Below the pieces are notes generated by a model that did not search any database, was not told the origin of the DNA, and was given only the letters and a program-made list of their open reading frames with translations. A program made the translations under genes and the position numbers. DNA of 64,000 bases. It comes from Thermodesulfovibrio aggregans. GTDB taxonomy: Bacteria; Nitrospirota; Thermodesulfovibrionia; Thermodesulfovibrionales; Thermodesulfovibrionaceae. Shown piece after piece: positions 63,136-64,000 of this stretch. The DNA is taken from assembly GCF_001514535.1 (NCBI RefSeq), contig NZ_BCNO01000003.1, positions 123,344 to 187,343 of the forward strand. Direction: 5' to 3'. Positions within the stretch are counted from its first letter, which is position 1. Every line of letters starts with the position of its first letter.

Positions 63136-63163
63136 TTGACATTTTTGGAATCTTTTCTAACAT
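63136..63163 (+). promoter_or_regulatory. Promoter for DUF1992 gene, near-leaderless
   Basis: TTGACA (63136-63141) and TAACAT (63158-63163) are 16 bp apart, and the ATG at 63174 is only 11 bp beyond the -10 box. No ribosome site is visible. The geometry resembles the pilM promoter at 1360-1388. Confidence 0.45.
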
Positions 63164-63173
63164 CATAGAATTA

Positions 63174-63542
63174 ATGGACATATTTGAAAAAATTGCTGAA
63201 GAAAGAATCAGGGAAGCAATTGAACAGGGGCTTTTTGATGACCTTCCTAATAAGGGGAAGCCTTTAAAAATAGAAGATTATAGCTGGGTTCCTGAAGATT
63301 TAAGACTGGCTTATAAAATTTTGAAAAATGCAGGCTGTATTCCTCCTGAGATGGAAATAAGAAAGGAAATCATAGATTTAAAAGAACTTCTAAAAACAAT
63401 AGATGACGATGAAGAAAGAATAAAGAAAATTAGAGAACTTAATTTTAAACTTCTTAAATTCAATATTGGAAGAAAACGCCCCTTTTATCCTGAAGACTTT
63501 CCTGAATACGAAGAAAAAATTATAAAAAAATTTATTGAATAA
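63174..63542 (+). CDS. DUF1992 (DnaJC28-like) domain protein
   Basis: A 122-residue protein with the DUF1992 sequence FEKIAEERIREAIEQGLFDD, LPNKGKPLKIED, LRLAYKILKNAGCIPPE. The domain occurs alone in bacteria and as the DnaJ homologue subfamily C member 28 domain in eukaryotes; its function is unknown. It is the only gene between the GGDEF gene and tRNA-Ser. It starts at ATG 63174. Confidence 0.88.
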   Translation: MDIFEKIAEERIREAIEQGLFDDLPNKGKPLKIEDYSWVPEDLRLAYKILKNAGCIPPEMEIRKEIIDLKELLKTIDDDEERIKKIRELNFKLLKFNIGRKRPFYPEDFPEYEEKIIKKFIE

Positions 63543-63629
63543 CGGAGAGGGAGGGATTCGAACCCCCGGTGGGAGTGACCCCACAGCGGTTTTCGAGACC
63601 GCCCCAATCGTCCACTCTGGCACCTCTCC
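63543..63629 (-). tRNA. tRNA-Ser (anticodon CGA)
   Basis: An 87-nt class II tRNA. Acceptor GGAGAGG pairs with CCTCTCC, the anticodon arm GCGGT/ACCGC with loop CTCGAAA gives anticodon CGA (63595-63593) for UCG codons, and a long extra arm identifies the serine type. The T arm contains GGGGGTTCGAATCCC-type sequence. The discriminator is G and CCA is not encoded. Confidence 0.94.
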
Positions 63630-63660
63630 AAAAGTTTATAATAAATTATATCATGTAGAG

Positions 63661-64000
63661 ATGGAAAAAGTAGTCGTTGCAATGAGCGGTGGTGTTGACT
63701 CATCTGTGACAGCCTATTTGCTTATGAAAAAAGAAATGGCTGTTGAAGGAGTATTTTTTATTCTCTTTGACAATCCTCCAAACATAGAACTTGCAAAGAA
63801 AACAGCTAATTTTCTCGGAATAAAGCTTCATATTGAGGACCTAAGAGATAATTTTAAAAAATATGTAATTGAGCCTTTTTTTGATGGATACAGAAGAGGG
63901 ATTACCCCTAATCCATGTATTCTCTGCAATAGCTACATTAAATTCCCAACACTAAAAAAAATCGCTGATAAAATAGGGGCAAACTATTTTTCCACAGGTC
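63661..64000 (+). CDS. mnmA: tRNA 2-thiouridylase MnmA, 5' part
   Basis: The frame starts at ATG 63661 and continues past the window edge; 113 residues are visible. The PP-loop AMSGGVDSSVTAYLL near the N-terminus and TPNPCILCNSYIKF with the catalytic Cys identify the enzyme that thiolates U34 of tRNAs for Lys, Glu and Gln. The Cys motif lies at about residue 97-100. A TATAAT box at 63637-63642 may be its -10. Its C-terminal half is beyond the window. Confidence 0.92.
   Translation, partial: MEKVVVAMSGGVDSSVTAYLLMKKEMAVEGVFFILFDNPPNIELAKKTANFLGIKLHIEDLRDNFKKYVIEPFFDGYRRGITPNPCILCNSYIKFPTLKKIADKIGANYFSTG

Noticed and set aside
1-64000. CRISPR array, rRNA, transposase or integrase
   Set aside because: None seen: no regularly spaced repeats of 23-40 bp, no rRNA-like segment and no recombinase motif among the translations.

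Overview
The window reads as a bacterial chromosome segment of low G+C. Gene content (inner- and outer-membrane type IV pilus proteins, PagL-like lipid A deacylase, RND tripartite efflux, heptosyltransferase-like GT9) points to a diderm. The tRNA-Sec, the class III ribonucleotide reductase and an Fhs-type C1 enzyme fit an anaerobe, and the overall flavour resembles Thermodesulfovibrio-type Nitrospirota. That taxonomic guess is inference from memory, not a search result.

Layout. 1-460: tail of a PD-(D/E)XK (DUF3782-like) protein. 544-7864: aroE, then pilMNOPQ, an OmpR-type response regulator with its kinase, and a type IV prepilin. 7927-18275: a lipid-linked glycan region (DUF2723 GT-C protein, GT9, methyltransferase, GT4, flippase, polyprenol-phosphate mannosyltransferase-like GT2, PAP2 phosphatase), interrupted by two MNT/HEPN toxin-antitoxin-like modules. 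One of these has a stop codon in hepT and lies between ungapped direct repeats. 18250-25282: housekeeping genes (DUF167, YicC, RemA-like, gmk, rpoZ, coaBC, Xaa-Pro peptidase, efp, accB, accC). 25349-32750: a chemosensory cluster (two DUF4388-like proteins, a Cache-HAMP protein without output domain, CheY, CheW, CheA-REC, and a convergent MCP without sensor domain), similar in composition to cyanobacterial pix-type pilus-motility systems. 32878-39021, minus strand: trpE, trpG, trpD, an unknown gene, tRNA-Sec, an Mth938-like protein, a 60-residue protein and fhs. 39068-45715, minus strand: a cobalamin riboswitch followed by metE and nrdD, with nrdD carrying two inteins. 45767-52978: a TetR-regulated RND efflux operon with tandem operators, then a double universal stress protein. 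53072-54572: a flavin-type oxidase, a kinase-like protein and PagL. 54577-61235: an HlyD/ABC-2 export operon split by two opposite-strand cassettes (MNT/HepT and a DUF3782 protein). 61254-64000: a CHASE4-PAS-GGDEF protein, a DUF1992 protein, tRNA-Ser(CGA) and the start of mnmA.

How the parts connect. The pilus genes, their two-component system, the pilin, the probable glycosylation genes and the chemosensory cluster could together make, decorate and steer a type IV pilus. The B12 riboswitch sits upstream of two B12-independent enzymes (MetE and NrdD), a coherent cobalamin-sparing arrangement. Three MNT/HEPN modules and two DUF3782 proteins mark the accessory insertions. No CRISPR array, transposase or rRNA was seen. 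The most unusual features are the double-intein nrdD under a B12 riboswitch, the nonsense-interrupted hepT between direct repeats, the sensor/signaller split in the chemosensory locus, and the export operon interrupted twice at gene boundaries.
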